Source: Cryptomeria japonica | Lineage: Eukaryota; Streptophyta; Pinopsida; Cupressales; Cupressaceae | DNA: 64,000 nucleotides | Assembly: GCF_030272615.1 (NCBI RefSeq) | Contig: NC_081407.1 | Coordinates: forward strand, 374,653,018 to 374,717,017 | Direction of reading: 5' to 3' | In this document: in pieces, positions 1 to 13,005 of the stretch | Position numbering within the stretch: position 1 is the stretch's first letter | Layout of the letters: each line of letters starts with the position of its first letter | Translations under genes and position numbers: made by a program | The notes under the pieces: generated by a model | Database searches by the model: none | What the model was told of the DNA's origin: nothing | The model's input: the letters and a program-made list of their open reading frames with translations, nothing else

Positions 1-57
1 TATATGTGTGTGTATACACACATATACATATACATATTTTGATATAACAACATGATA
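1..57. repeat. TG/TA microsatellite
   Basis: Alternating TATATGTGTGTGTATACACAC with further CATATA steps at the left edge of the window. Confidence 0.7.
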
Positions 58-907
58 AGACATAGACCGTACAAAATTGAACGCTTGCCTTAAAACATAA
101 TGAAAACTGGAAACCCATTTGATAATATAACAACCATAACCGTGTAGACCTTACAAACTGGATGCCTACCTTTAAAAGTCACAAAAAATAGAAACCCATT
201 TGACAACACCCCAACGCACATTGTTTCCCTTTATTTTGGTGTGTTTACGAACACATTCTTTATCAATGATCATAAACACCATGGATGCAAATAAGAGAAC
301 TGGCAAATGAAGGAAACCAAAGTCGAAGCACCTTTGCGAAAAAGTTAGAGACTACAAAACGAAATGAACAAACCAAAAAAAATACATATGCAAATTTCAA
401 CGATAGCCTTAGTGAGGAGTAATTACTCACCTAGGTCAAATGGCACCAAAACCTACAAGCAACCCCCCTGTTAGATGCAAAAACTTGCAAACAACCACCA
501 AATGGAAGTAACCTACATCAAGCATGAAATAGAAAAATGGAGAAATGTCAAACAAAACAACCTAGCATCAGTTACCTTAAATGACTACTATAAAACAAGA
601 TCATCGATAACAATGGCATGGTGAAAAGGTGTCACAAAATACATTAAGGTCTCCATGTGCGCGAGCACCTTGGCACATAAAAATGATGGTTTTCAATCCT
701 CAAGAAAAACACTTTTGGTTGCTAAAGTGATGAACAATCTAGAACAAGTGTGAAAGGAGGGAAAGTGGATGTGTTTAACAATGAAATAAACCATTTAGTG
801 GTTCTTGCATTGGATATTAGGTAGTAAATGGGTCTGTGAAATACAAGGTGATACGTAGTAAATGCCCCTTGCTAGATGGAATTTAGAAGATGGTGTGGTA
901 TTAATAT
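58..907. other. No gene seen; short diverged direct repeat
   Basis: Positions about 57-139 and 140-222 share segments such as AGAAACCCATTTGA-CAAC and TAGACCxTACAAA, suggesting an old 80-85 bp tandem duplication. The rest of this stretch gives no recognisable gene or element. Confidence 0.35.
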
Positions 908-1962
908 TGTTGGTATTTTGGATATGTTGATATGGTTTTGTCATTGATGTCAACACTTGTCAACACTTATCAGCACTTGGAGATTTGGTTATGTTCACCG
1001 GCAAGTTAGTGACTTATGCACAGTCACCGATATTTGGTTCACCGGCAGGTTATATTGTTCACCGGCACTTGGAAAGACTTGGAGACTACTTGGTTATGTC
1101 GAAGACATTGTTCGGACACTTTGTTTTGGTGTTTTGTTCATTAGTTTGATCGGGTTTGCATATTTGTTGTTATCGGCAAATAGGTCTAGGTTATGCACCG
1201 GCAGGCATATCTATTCCAGATCAGCACGGCACGTCAAGAAGATAATTAGTTATTATTGTAAATGCATTGAGCCGACATCATGCATCGGATATTGTTTCAT
1301 TTGTAATTGATTTTATTGTAATATCTTTTAGTAAGCCGGCCTACTCAATTGGTCTTAGGTTATGGTATAAATGTAAGATCTCATTTGTGAGACTGATATA
1401 GGTTTTGGGAAAAAGGATTGTAATTCGGTATATGTGATTATAAGCAGAGCTATACACGCAGACATCATTCAAGATTGAAGGAAGGTTTGAAGAAGGCATA
1501 TCAAAGCTAAACCGGTACTGAATCCAGCATATGAAGATGTTATTTTGAGCAGTACATTATCATTGGATTTAATCATCCAATTGTAGTCAATGTGACTCCC
1601 ATTTTGTGATTGAGCAGTGAGCTCTAGGCAGTTGGTCTTTCTGCATGTGCAGACTCCATATTGTACACACATAATATCTGCAGTAGTATCATATGATTGT
1701 GGGTAAGGTTTCCCACCGTGTTTTTTCCCTTACAGGGTTTCCACGTACAAATATTTGTGTTATGTGTTGTGGATGTTATTGCCTTTTTGTTTCATGCATT
1801 AATCTTTACCGGTACTGCAATTAACTAATAAATTGTCTACCGGCATAAAGTTTGGTCTACCAGTATTAAGCATTAAGTTTTGGTTAAGTTGTTTTTGGTT
1901 TAAATTTATTGGACAATTGATTCACCCCCCCCCCAACTCTCAGTTGTCTCTGGGACCTAACA
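908..1962 (+). mobile_element. Candidate solo LTR, 1055 bp
   Basis: Starts TGTTGG and ends CCTAACA, preceded by a C-rich run and CTCTGGGACCTAACA. That is how many plant LTRs end just before a TGGTATCAGAGC-type primer site, but no internal region follows. Flanking five bases (AATAT and AATGC) match only in part, so it would be an old insertion. The repeated ACCGGCA words and TTTCCCACCGTG segment look like LTR/leader sequence. Confidence 0.5.
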
Positions 1963-2999
1963 AATGCAACTCGTCCTTTGCAAAGAGTGGTGGACTGCTT
2001 GCATGCCACATAGACAATACAACTTAGATGCATGCCTTGACATGCCACTTCTCTCGATTGATGTGCACATGTCATGTTGACTCAAAATTGGGTCCCTTTT
2101 GACACCTTGAACCAATCGCACTATTACATGTGGCAAATCCTATTTAAGCTAGCTAGAAAGTATTTTTCCAAGTTTGCAACTAGTTTGACTATGTGAGAGA
2201 GTAGTTGGATGCCAACATATGCATATGTGATAGTCTGCGTAGTGGCCCGAACATATATAGGATACCCGCTTTTTTCCCTCTCCCCTATTATTGTAATTCA
2301 TGTTTAAGATTGAAACAATACCAAAAAATATGGAAGGGACGCGAAACAACAATCTTCTCCTTGTTGTGTGACCAATGAATGAGAAGGTTTGGAAGGCAGA
2401 ACTCATAATTAATTGTCATGTTTGGTTTGTCATATTCCATTCTTGGTATAGATAAGGTTCTATGTAGAACACTCATGAACGACTTTCTACTTAAAATTTA
2501 GGCACGACTAAAACAAAATGGTGATACTTATTCAATTTCTCTATGATATTAAAATATTTAAAAAGAATAGATCACAAATTCCAGATGAAATATACATTAC
2601 ATAAAATGGGCACCCACTTAACTACTATTATTTTTGCAAGATGTATAGAGCCAGTCAAAATAAGATGAATTAATAGTCTCTCCAAAGCGCACATGAGCCC
2701 AATGCAAGATGAAACTTGCCTTGTCATTTCCCTATTCGTTCACCTGCTCTATCTAGACATTTATCAAGGTGATAACTTCTCTCAAGCATGCAACAGAAGG
2801 AAGAACAACATTGACGCAATATGGTTCACAAGTGTTGTAAAATTGTTTGTCCAACTTAAAGCTAGATGGGTAACCATTGAAACCTGCAAGAGAGAAATCA
2901 AGCTTGAGATAATAATAATTATATTGGATGCTATATAAGAACCAAAGAAAAATGAATAAATAAATAACACATTTGCAACTTAGCTGTAATATCTTCTCT
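1963..2999. other. No gene seen
   Basis: About 1 kb of mixed, AT-leaning sequence between the candidate LTR and the LINE relic. Small open frames have no recognisable similarity. Confidence 0.4.
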
Positions 3000-3828
3000 C
3001 TTGAGGTCTCTAAGGTCGACTCTTCTCGCCTAGAACAATTTGAACTTTTTGCCCATTGTGCCCTCTGTTGTTCTGGTGGGTGTGGGTTTGTCTTCTTCCG
3101 TCATGCCCCCATCCTCTCCTATGTAAGTGGGTGCCCCCTTTGTGTCTGTTGTGGGGGTCAATGATGGTTGTCCTCCACTAGGTGATGTTGGTACTATGGT
3201 TGCCTTGCCTGGTGATGTTGTTATTGCTCCCTTTAGTGATGGTAGCCCTGTTTGAGTTACTATAGGTGCTAAGGTCCCTCCTAGACCTGCTAGTGGGCGA
3301 AGTTTTGCATGTGTGGTAAGATCTTTTGCTCCTCCCAAAGAGAAATTTTGACCTCTTTCTTGTGCCAAAACCTCCCTAGCGGTGGTTTGTGGCCAAGATG
3401 TGGTTGAAAATGTTGGCTTTTATGAACGTTGTGGATTAGTGTGCAGATTTGTTGGTTTTTGGCATTCTCTTCCTGACCTTCATTGTTGGGTAAGTGATTC
3501 CTAGAAGCCTTTAGTTGCTAGTAGCATTGAGCTTTACCCTTGTGCTAAAGGTTTTTTCATTGCTTCATTTGCTTCTTCTCATGATGGTGACTTAATAATT
3601 GGCAAGTTGTGGGGTTGGGGAGTTAACTCTCTCTCTGTCAAACCTTGGACAACTTCTTTTAACCCCCTTATCGAACAACTAAATGTGCATCCGATTTCGG
3701 TTCACCTTCCTAACCTCCCCCTTCATTTCTGGGAGCATTCTTGTTATGAGGCTATTGGTAACTCTATTGATCATTTCTTGAAAGTGGATGATGCCACGGC
3801 TTCCATGGGCCATTCTACCTTTGCCCGT
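3000..3828 (+). mobile_element. LINE ORF1 relic, 5' part (DUF4283)
   Basis: Plus-strand reading shows the DUF4283-type RNA-binding domain of plant L1-like ORF1: FVGFWHSLPDLHCWVS, then SLSVKPWTTSFNPLIEQL and VHLPNLPLHFWEHSCYEAIG. The upstream part is a Pro/Val/Gly-rich N-terminus with several stops (for example around 3121 and 3255), so the copy is dead. The frame is cut at 3828 by a 1183-bp insertion and resumes at about 5012. Confidence 0.75.
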
Positions 3829-5011
3829 TGTGATGGGTGAAAATTAGGGTTTCACCATAGAATGTAATAAAACTGCTATTTTTTCTTAATTACCATCACA
3901 TTAGGGAGAGATAGGAATTTGATAGATCTAAGCTTGATAGATCAAGGTTCTAATTAGATCAAAGCCTCCTAAATTGGGATCTTCTTTCCCTAAGATTGAA
4001 TTGTATTTTTAAATTGTAAAAGATTAGGATAAAATAGTGAATTGTTGAAGAGATTGGGCATAAATAATGAGCTATAGTCATCGTATGGAGCCAGAAACCT
4101 AGATCTGGTCGAAGGAATATGATTTGGATCTGCTCCCTGAAATTCGACTTGAATTGTCGGGACTGTGGTGGTATATTTAAAATTTAAAATTCATCATCCA
4201 AAGGTGAACCTATTCGTCTAAAGCTCTGTATTTGTTCCTACACATAGTGAAAAGGGGGAAATGGTTGGGAATAGGGGTTTTCCTAAGTCAAACCCCTGTT
4301 TAGGAATTAACCTTGAATGAATAGATGCAAATACTGAAATTAATACTAGAAAGATATACCTCAAATTTATAATTGTTGATAATGACGCTTTTCTTCTTTG
4401 AATGTAATCACATATGTTGTATGAAATGGCATGAACCTAACAAAACCCTAATCACATGTACATGCTTGCATATGAATGTAGTTTTTCTCCACAATGGTTG
4501 AATGATGAATATGCAGCCTTGAAGATCTTTGAAAATGCTTGATAATGAATGCTTCATGGATACAAGGATGATAGATTACTTATAGTCTTAGAATGGATAG
4601 AGTGGGTAGATAAAATTAGGTTGATAAAATATCTTTATATAGGCTTGTCTAGGTAAATTACCAATTAGGCCGACCTCCAACGGTCATGCGAAGCCATGGA
4701 GATAAATTCCGTTGGAGAGATATGGCTTTGACCCTAATTCAAATTTGAGCCCCATTAAGAGAGATCATGGCATTGGGTGCCATTGCCTAGGACCAGGACA
4801 GTAGGAGGCTCGGTCCTTCTCCAAAAGGGACCAAAATAAGCCTCAAGGGAGAGGGTTACCTCACCAAGGAATCCATCAATGGGTGTTAATTACATCAGAA
4901 TTGGATAATATGCACAAAATGGACCTAGTCAGGTGATCCGAATAAGACACGCTAAAGTAGGGGCACAAATATGAGGTGTAAATTGGCTTGGTGACAATTT
5001 ACAATGCTACA
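3829..5011. mobile_element. Candidate solo LTR inside LINE ORF1
   Basis: The segment interrupts the LINE ORF1 protein between the conserved FAR and (x)IDIDISMP blocks. It starts TG and ends CA (TGTGATGGG...AATGCTACA), with flanks CCCGT and CCTGT, a 4/5 match to a 5-bp target duplication. No coding capacity was recognised. Size, ends and duplication fit a solo LTR of unknown family; orientation is not certain. Confidence 0.6.
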
Positions 5012-5905
5012 CCTGTATTTTAATCGACATTGACATCTCCATGCCCAGGTCCCTGGGGATGTGGTTCTTATGGTTGGGGATAGGCCTTGGACTCAATCAT
5101 TGGATTAAGAGGGTCTCCCCTTTCGCTATCGAAGATACTTTTCTACATGCCACTTAGCTTCAGATTGTTATCTCTCGCCACAAAGGTGCTACTACTTGGT
5201 GGAAAGAAGCTACGGTTGATCACTTGATTGTCAAGGCTTCTGATTCGGATGATTTTGATGACTCCTAACAAGAGGATGATGACTACTCCCAAGTTGAGTT
5301 TGTGCCTCTTACTGGTATTGAGGCCCATGTTGGCCCTATGGTTGTTACCAATGTTGCCTGCTCTGGCCCCATGGCTCCATTTGTTGCTCTTGTTCTATAG
5401 TAGAGAATTTCTCTTGATGATTCTACTCTTGCTATGGTTCTACAGCAGTGATCTACTCTTGGTGAATCTACTCGTGTTGTGGTTCTATAGAAGCAATCTA
5501 GTCCTAGTGAATATACTCCTGCTGTGGCTATGCATCTACAATAAGCTCTTGTGGCAGACAATAACTCTGCAGGGATTCCCTCGCTTGATCCTTCTCGTGA
5601 TATTTCTAATAACAATATTGTTTAGATAGTTGTTTATCACAGGCGAAAGGGTAAGATCTCACCCCCAAACTCCTTTGGGTCAAGTTTTGGTTTTCTCTTC
5701 CCACTCTTTAGTCAAGGTTTTGGGTTGTTGGTGGTTTGACGGGCTTTTAGTAGTAGTCTTTTCATTTGCTATTAAAGGATTGTTAGACCATATGGTTTGT
5801 TAAGGGTTTGCACCCTAGTTTTGATTCCTTTCTTTTTTGCCACCTATTGGTTGTTTGTATAAAGGGTTGGCACCCTTGTTTTGCTACTTATTTTAATCAA
5901 AGACA
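5012..5905 (+). mobile_element. LINE ORF1 relic, 3' part (zinc knuckle and tail)
   Basis: After the insertion the reading resumes with GDVVLMVGDRPWTQSLD and EGLPFRYRRYFSTCHLASDC, the plant LINE ORF1 block ahead of and including the CCHC knuckle; two of the knuckle cysteines (usual pattern CRRCFSTGHLAxxC) are replaced. An acidic/Ser-rich tail follows, then about 5640-5905 resembles a LINE 3' end (repeated GGGTTxGCACCC words and TTTTAATCAAAG). No ORF2 is present, so the copy is internally deleted or a fragment. Confidence 0.65.
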
Positions 5906-7690
5906 TCAATAGAAGTCCAAATTGGGTAGCAGTTGGATGAACTTGATGGACACATTAATTAATATTTGAAATAAGGTTATTTTTTTGTATTGAAAGAATG
6001 TATTAAATATTACATAAGAAAGACAGTCAAAAGACTATTAAAGATAAAATAGAGCCCAAGAAGGAAACTATAAGAGAAAATAAGACTTGCTTGTTTACAA
6101 GCAAGAAACTTCAGAAGAATAGCAACAACAAGACATAGGAAAAAAAAAAGAGAATAAATTTTATGGCATAGGTGAAACAAATTTACTTTGTTGACTCACT
6201 AGCAAGGACATAAGCAAGACCAGGAAGAACACTACGAGCAATGATATAAATAAAAGAGACAACAAAGCAATACAAATCTTATTGTTAATCTGCGAGCAAT
6301 GGCATTAGCAAGACTAGAAGACACAAGAAATCTTCAAAAGAAGATTTTAGGTTCTTTGCCATTACAACTTTCTTTTGTTGAGTAGAAGCTTAACCTACAG
6401 TTTGATTTGTTGAATCTAGAAGTTAAACTTTAAATTCTTCTTATCTCTACCTATAATTGAGAGAAAAGTGATATATGAGTAAAGCTAGAAATACAAACTT
6501 GTTGGTGAGCATTAAGGTTATAAAAAATAGCTTTAAGTTAATTTGTGTTCAAAGATAGTTGACAAGTCATTAAAAATGAAGTTTCACTATTTTTTTACAA
6601 ATTGACATCCCCAAACGATATACTTTATGTTTTCTTACGTTTAACAAAAAGAACAATTAACTGATTGGATCATTATACATTTGTTAAGTAGGTTTATTAG
6701 CAATTACCTTTAAGGTCTCGATTGAATTCCAAATCGAATTGCAGGTTCAACTATCAGTGTAATAATTACTATTAAAAAGAAACACAAGTCTAATGTTGGT
6801 TTCTTTCAAACAAAAATAAACTCAACTCAAAGAAATGTACATACAATTGTAATTTTGCAAAGTAAACTACTCATATATATCTGAGACTTCAATGAAAAAT
6901 AAATAAACGAAAATATAGGAAAAAAAATTAAAATTAAAATGGGCTCTTATAGCTAAAGAGAAGAAATTAAAAAAAAAATCATAACAAAATTGGCGGCCAA
7001 ATAATCTAAGGAGTGGCCACTTTTTTTGCATGATGCACCCAGTGAACACTCCTCTTGAAGTAAAATAAAATAAATATTTAAAATAATTTATTAAAAAAAA
7101 TCACGATATTGTAAAATATTTTTTTTTTAAATAGATAAGTTTGGGGTTTAAGTTAAAAATAATAAAAAGAAGAAATCACATAATATAAAATATTCAAAAT
7201 AGAATGCTTATTTTGTAAAAGTAAATTCTAATGTTGTAATTACAAAGATGATTTTCTCAAGATTTGGTGAGATAAAAAATAACATAATAAAAAATAGAAT
7301 ATTTTTTTAAGATAATTCCATGAGATAGTAAATAACATTAAAAGAAGAAAAAAAAATTATATTTAGTAAAAATAAATTAAGTAATTACAAAGATGATTGT
7401 AATTATAATTAAATGTTAGTATAAGCAAAAGGATACATTTTCAAAAGTAAATATCAAAATTATAAAGGCAATGTTACAAATATAGTAATAAATGCCTCCA
7501 TAAATAAAATGGATCAATCATCAAGTGTAAATAATCATAGAGACATATTAACATTTAATAATAAATGCTATTATAAGTAAAATAATAATATCATCAAATT
7601 TAAATGATCTAAATTTAAAGGTAATATTATAATAAAGATAATAAAAGAATTTCTAGTAATACTATGTATTAAACTATAACAGCCTCAAAT
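5906..7690. other. AT-rich stretch without recognised genes
   Basis: About 1.8 kb, strongly A/T-rich, with many A-runs and T-runs around 6890-7690. A segment near 5980-6100 (TTTTTTTGTATTGAAAG then CATAAGAAAG) could be the reversed 3' end of another LINE, but I cannot support it further. Confidence 0.4.
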
Positions 7691-7699
7691 TCAAATTAT

Positions 7700-9326
7700 G
7701 AAATTAAATAGAGGTTCAACCGAACCAAGGCTGGGTAAAGATTAATTTTGACGGTGCCTCAAGGGGAAATCATGGAGTTTTGGGTGTTGGGTGTATTGCT
7801 TGGGATGATGCGGGTAGGATCCTTGTCAAAGGTGCTCAAAGGTTACCAAATGGCACAAACAATGAAGCTGAAATTTGAGTTGTGTCGATGGCAGTCGAGC
7901 TAGCTTGTAATCTCAAAATCCCAAAACTACATCTTGAAGGGGATTCCAACATAGTTACGGATGCAATTTCAAGTGGATCTTCTCAATGTTGGCAAATAAA
8001 TAAATTTGTCTCTATTATTTGTTCAAAATTGGATCTTTTCAAGATTTTAAAATTTCACATATCCGACAGGAAGGCAATGGGAAGGCTGATGATTTGTCCA
8101 ACCTGGGATGTGAATTGGACCCCCAAGGTATTCGATGGTGGGATAGCTTAGGAGAAGATGCGGCATGGGATATACTTGAGCAGTACTCGATAATGATTTC
8201 ACTAGCCATTGGAATGTACTGTGCATTAATTTCACCTTGTTTTTGCTCTTTGTGTCAATCTTACTTCTTCATCATTAAGTTTGAGTTTTCACCTAGAATT
8301 ATTACCATGACAAGTTTTTTTGTGATTGGATGTATGCGGGGTGGCACGTTTTTTGTCGCGCGGATGGGTTGGTTTAGTCATGAAATCGAACGATTCTAGA
8401 TTTGGCAGTCATTTGTTTCCCTTTATGTGTGGCTTTTCCTGGTTTTTGGAGAGGGAGTGAGGTGTGGAGGTGGAATTGCTAATCTCAGCCTCTTTGTTTA
8501 GAGATGGAGGCCAACTTCACTCTTCATTCCACCAAGCAACAGCTAGCATTTTAGGGGGCATCTCTAATAAGCAGTTGGGTGGCATTTTTCTCTGTGATGA
8601 GGAGGAAATTTTGAACATTATCAAGAGACTGTTGGGTCGTGAGTATTTGATGTCTGAGTCTCAGTACAGAACAAATATGGACATTGTTTCCATGTTGGTA
8701 GCTTGGGGTCTCTCTTTTGGGACCAAAGTAGAGGTTGAGTGGGTGGCCAAAGCTTGTTTTTTGTCTCTCTCATGTGGTTTGGTTTCTCTGTTGGGGAGAG
8801 CAGTTCTATGGAAAGGTTTGAGACTTTCATTTGGGGAAGGAGTAGTGCTCGATTGTGTGAATGTGGAATACAGGTCGATTATGCTTTGGCGGGATGGTGT
8901 TGACCGTGTGACAAGAATTGATGAGGCTCGGGAGGCGAGGGAGGATTTGTTGGTATATATTCACTAAGGGACAAGGCTCGTGAGGCAAAGAAGATGTAGA
9001 ATCGTGGCAAGAAGGTGGTGACTAGGTTGCAGAGGTTCGGGGTTTTGATTTCGACCAAAATTTGAATACCAAGTAGGAAATCTTTTTGTCCTATGTCTAA
9101 TTTTCACAAATTAGTTTAGACCAAGTTGTAAGGTTTTGAAAGTTTAAGTTGGGCTAGGGTAGATGGATGAAGTGGCTGTCTGCGTACAGCTTTTAATGTC
9201 GAATATGCAGTCTATTATTTTTTGCTCTCGAACTCTAGGTTTATCCTTTGTTTATGGACCAATTAGATATGTATGCAGTATTTTCATATTAATATAAAAA
9301 CCTCTATATTATCGATCAAAAAAAAA
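7700..9326 (+). mobile_element. 5'-truncated L1-type LINE: RNase H domain, 3' segment, poly-A
   Basis: Starts inside the C-terminal RNase H domain known from plant L1 ORF2: WVKINFDGASRGNHG, GTNNEAEI, LHLEGDSNIV and HIRQEGNGKADDLSN supply the four acidic catalytic positions. A stop after NNEAEI (7876-7878) and a frame change near 8030 show it is dead. About 1.1 kb follows, including a 167-codon open frame (8464-8967), then A-run 9318-9326 as the 3' end. Confidence 0.75.
8464..8967 (+). CDS. Unrecognised 167-codon ORF in the LINE 3' segment
   Basis: Opens MEVELLISASLFRDGGQLHS and ends REAREDLLVYIH. A second short coding-like run follows in another frame (RDKAREAKKM, later VVTRLQRFGVLI) up to about 9066. 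I do not recognise the protein. It lies between the RNase H domain and the poly-A tail and may be an untranslated LINE 3' region that happens to be open, or the remains of an extra LINE reading frame. Confidence 0.3.
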   Translation: MEVELLISASLFRDGGQLHSSFHQATASILGGISNKQLGGIFLCDEEEILNIIKRLLGREYLMSESQYRTNMDIVSMLVAWGLSFGTKVEVEWVAKACFLSLSCGLVSLLGRAVLWKGLRLSFGEGVVLDCVNVEYRSIMLWRDGVDRVTRIDEAREAREDLLVYIH

Positions 9327-9900
9327 CTACCTCATGCTTTTAAGCTATCACTCGAATGGATCTTTAAAGGTTGAAGTTTTTTTTACCCTTAAATTAATCT
9401 AGCAAAGAGGAACCTCCTAATGTTTAACCTACCCTCTACTTACATTTAGAGGAAATAAATTTATCTTTCATTTAATATAATCAAAATTGTGTTAGCCATA
9501 GAGGTCACTCTAACAAAAAATTAGCCTTGATAATATCCCACATGGTTACCATAAATAACCTATTAAGGTATGGCTAATGTGGACACATTAGAATATCTTG
9601 GGGCATTTAGCTATAAATTCTCTTATATAAACTTAAGTATGGTTAGTCTGGTCCCAAGTCCTAGGGCCTTAGCCCTCGAGGATCAACCACCTTCTTGTAG
9701 AAGTCCTAAAACACCCTAGATAATTACCTATTAGGTGTCACGAATATGAGTTGCATTATGAGTTTTTTTTGGACTGAATTATGACCTTTTCATGTTTCAC
9801 TTCCATGCAAGTTAGGAGAATGGTGTTGCATTGGTGAGCTTCTTGTTATCTTGTCAAGTGAGCTTATGATAAATGTTTGTCCATCCCTGATTTTAAAAAA
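9327..9900. other. No gene seen
   Basis: Mixed sequence after the LINE tail; contains a stretch with TTATATAAACTTAAG near 9630 but no recognisable gene or element boundary. Confidence 0.35.
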
Positions 9901-12000
9901 ATCAAGTTTTCATATGAAAAAATTGAGCACGACATTATCATTATTTTGGACTAACTATCGACAAATTGTTGACCTTGTATTAGAAATGTATAGCAATAAA
10001 GGCTTATCATAAACAAGCATGAGAATTGGTGGATTAGTCAAATATTGTTTGGTATCATCAAAATAATATTGTCATTCTTTATTCCATTGAAACTTGGTAT
10101 CTTTCTTTACTAACCGGTAAAGCAAAAGTAAAATTAGTTAACTATGAACTAAAATGTAAGTGGCTTAGGTTTTTCCTTGGAGATTTATGAAGTTGTCACT
10201 TTTGATGTGGAGGCATATTAACAATAGTATCTATCTTCTTGGTATAAACCTCAATGCCTCCCCTGGATACAATGAAACCCAATAAGAGGCATGACAACAC
10301 AATAAAATATATCTTGTAAAAAATAAAACATCTTAATTTGATCTTCGAGGTTATAATATTTTAATTGTAGCCTAAAAATCCATCCATAAATGCTACCATC
10401 TCAAGTCTTCGAATAAAATCAACAATCATATCAATATTATGCAATGGAAAATCATCTTAAGAGAATGTCTTAGATCTAGAAATAATGCATTTGCATATAT
10501 GCTTGTCAAGTTTGGCTACAAGAACTATATTTAAAATCCAACAAGAATAATTGGCAGGTCTAATGAAGTCCACTTTCAATATTTTCATCTTTCTCCTTCA
10601 CCATTAGTCTTTGGCTTGCATTTTTGTAATTTGTTATTTGGCAACTTTGGCATCCAGGTCAAGAACAATATTTTGCATGACAATGTAACTAAAGATACCA
10701 GATATATCATGATAAAACATGAGAATATGTCACCATAATCCTAAAGGAGGGTGGATCTATTATGCCACTAAAAAGGGTTTTTAACATTAACCAATTTTCA
10801 ACAGTCTTTAATGATTTTCAATTTCAACCGCAAATCATCACTAAAATGTTTAGTGGTTAAATCAACAAACATTTTCAAAGAAATGTCTAGTGAAGAAAAG
10901 GTTTCCCCAAAAAAAGAATGAACCTCGAGAGCATATGGAAAACCTCTATCAAAATGAAATTTACGCAAATCCTCATAGACACCCATGATTAAAATAAGAT
11001 ATTTATTATTGGCAAAAATGTCTAAAGAGGAAGTGCAATGTGTTATGTATAATAAATTAACTCAAGATGCACTAATTGTAGAGTTGTGTCATGATTAACA
11101 ACACAAGCTAATCAAAAGATTGTTGTGTTTCTCTTTGTTCTTAACCTTGGTAGTAGAAAAAATCAAATCAATAATATTACACTTTTGTGAGGGTTGTTCA
11201 AACAAACCTTTTCTATATACCCATTTTTTTAAAGAATAGAAAATCATTTATTGTATTGGTGGAGTAACTATGAATAAGCAAGATTAACACTAAACTCATA
11301 TCCATGAGAAAGAACATCATTTATAATATCATTATGAAAAATTGAATGTGGTCGACCATTAATAATGGGAGCCATACATGGAGGGATAGTATAATAGCTA
11401 TCACTCACTTCATGTTCTTTTTCGCAGAGAGGCATGAAATCAAGATAATCCCGCTCATCCTCAAGATTAGAATGACGTGTAAATGAAGGAGAAAAGATTT
11501 TTGGTAGTATGGTAGGTGTAGTCAATCAATTATAAAGTACTAGAAATTATATTTCGAGGATGGTCATCAAATGTCATGAATGTTCAAAGTTTAATGAAGT
11601 GTAGAAGATGCAATGCGCATGGCATGAATCCAAGGACAACCCCGGAGAATATTATGCACTGAAGAATAAGCCATTCTTGGAACATAATATCAAAAGTAAC
11701 AAGTTCTTAATCTAAATATCCCCATATTTATCCATAATACATCGCAATCAATGCTCCTAAATGATATGGGGAGGAAACTCAAGGCACAAATGAAATCTTG
11801 ACTTATTATAACAGATAGGCTCAAGAATAATGCCCTTAATAGGAGTGGCATCGAATGGAGCAATGATTTAGTTAGATCTCTCAAATGAGTGTATTAGTCC
11901 AAAAGAGTGTTTAAAGTGGAATACCCTCTTATTGATCAAGTCATTATCTCTCAACCATTTTTTTTATGTATGTCCAATCATATGAACTCTAAAGTAGACA
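9900..12000 (-). mobile_element. Decayed Ty3/gypsy-type retroelement relic
   Basis: Minus-strand translation shows heavily decayed gypsy pol. A protease-end block resembling ILRGCPWIHAM lies near 11.63 kb. Reverse transcriptase blocks lie near 10.2-10.5 kb, including MVAFMDGF and, after it, EDQIKMFYFLQDIFYCVVM and GIEVYTKKIDTIVNMPP. Order and orientation (protease then RT) fit Ty3/gypsy. It has many breaks, no recognised LTRs, and is evidently old. Limits are approximate. Confidence 0.6.
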
Positions 12001-12836
12001 AAAACATGAAAAGTAGGTATGTCCCTAAACAAAGAAGACTCGGTATGAAAGGCAAGACATAATGATGCACAGACCATATGGATAATTAAAGGGTGGACAA
12101 GCATTGAATGATCAATCATGGGAAGGCTTAACTAATTGCATCGTATTCTTAAGCACTTTTGGATAGAAAAAGTGGACGACAAAAGTATGTCAAATTGAAA
12201 GGTAGAACATACAAGATGAATCAAGCCATTGTAAAACATTACCACTCAAATGAAGTCTAACTCACTAATCAAGAAGATATTATCATCTATGTATTCATAA
12301 TTTACAAGTAAATATGACTATGTAAAGATGATTCAATAGACTTGTCAAAATAATGTAATAAATTCTCACCAAGGACAATAGTGCCATTATATAATAATAA
12401 AAAAGAGCTAACGAATAGTCAGTAACATCTTCATGAGACTAATGAACTAGCATCCTTATCCTAACTATATCTTACTGCATATTTGTAAAGATCAAATGAT
12501 TGTCATTTCTCATTCTGTGTAATGGTGCTTCTCCTCGATAAAGCAATACACAATTTTGTGATAAAATATAGAGTCCCATATTTGCAACCAATAAATCATC
12601 AATGTCATTACGCAACTAAATACTGTTGTAATACAAAAAAACATGACAGAATAACAATACCTTATTTTCATAATCAAAGCACATATTTAAGACAAGGTTC
12701 ATGAATGGACAAATCTTATCTTTGCATAGGACCTCCAACAAATAATTGTCAAGTTTCTGGTCAGACGAGCTAAGCTCTTCTGAGTTACAAAACTGTTCCA
12801 TCTTTACTCAACATTTAACATCTGAAAATTTCCTTT
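12001..12836. other. Intergenic or 3' UTR region
   Basis: AT-rich sequence between the gypsy relic and the ValRS stop codon. The right part must include the ValRS 3' UTR on the minus strand. The upstream (gag) portion of the gypsy relic may extend into it. Confidence 0.4.
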
Positions 12837-13005
12837 TTATCTGCTGTTGACCAGAAGTTTTTCAAAATTTGCATTTGCCTCCTCAATGATGTTCATTTCA
12901 GCCATTAATTTATTTAACTTGGCCAGGTTTTCTTCTTGAATATGGGCTGGTACTTTTTCGTTATAGCCAGGAATGTTCATTTTCTTTGAGAGTGCTTCCT
13001 GTTGC
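12837..13005 (-). CDS. VALRS: ValRS exon 21: C-terminal coiled coil and stop
   Basis: Ends the protein with a Lys/Glu-rich coiled coil ([20 protein letters not shown], then [20 protein letters not shown]) and TAA at 12837-12839. Two AGs three bases apart (TAGCAG) could each serve as acceptor, adding or removing one Ser; both keep the frame. The 3' UTR lies below 12837; I could not place the poly-A site. Confidence 0.92.

Noticed and set aside
957-1310. 117-codon plus-strand open frame
   Set aside because: Lies wholly inside the candidate solo LTR and has no family features; ACCGGCA repeats explain its composition.
5228-5629. 133-codon Leu-rich plus-strand frame resembling membrane segments
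   Set aside because: It is a shifted frame of the LINE ORF1 tail with repeated TACTCTTG/GTTCTA words; the hydrophobic look comes from low complexity.
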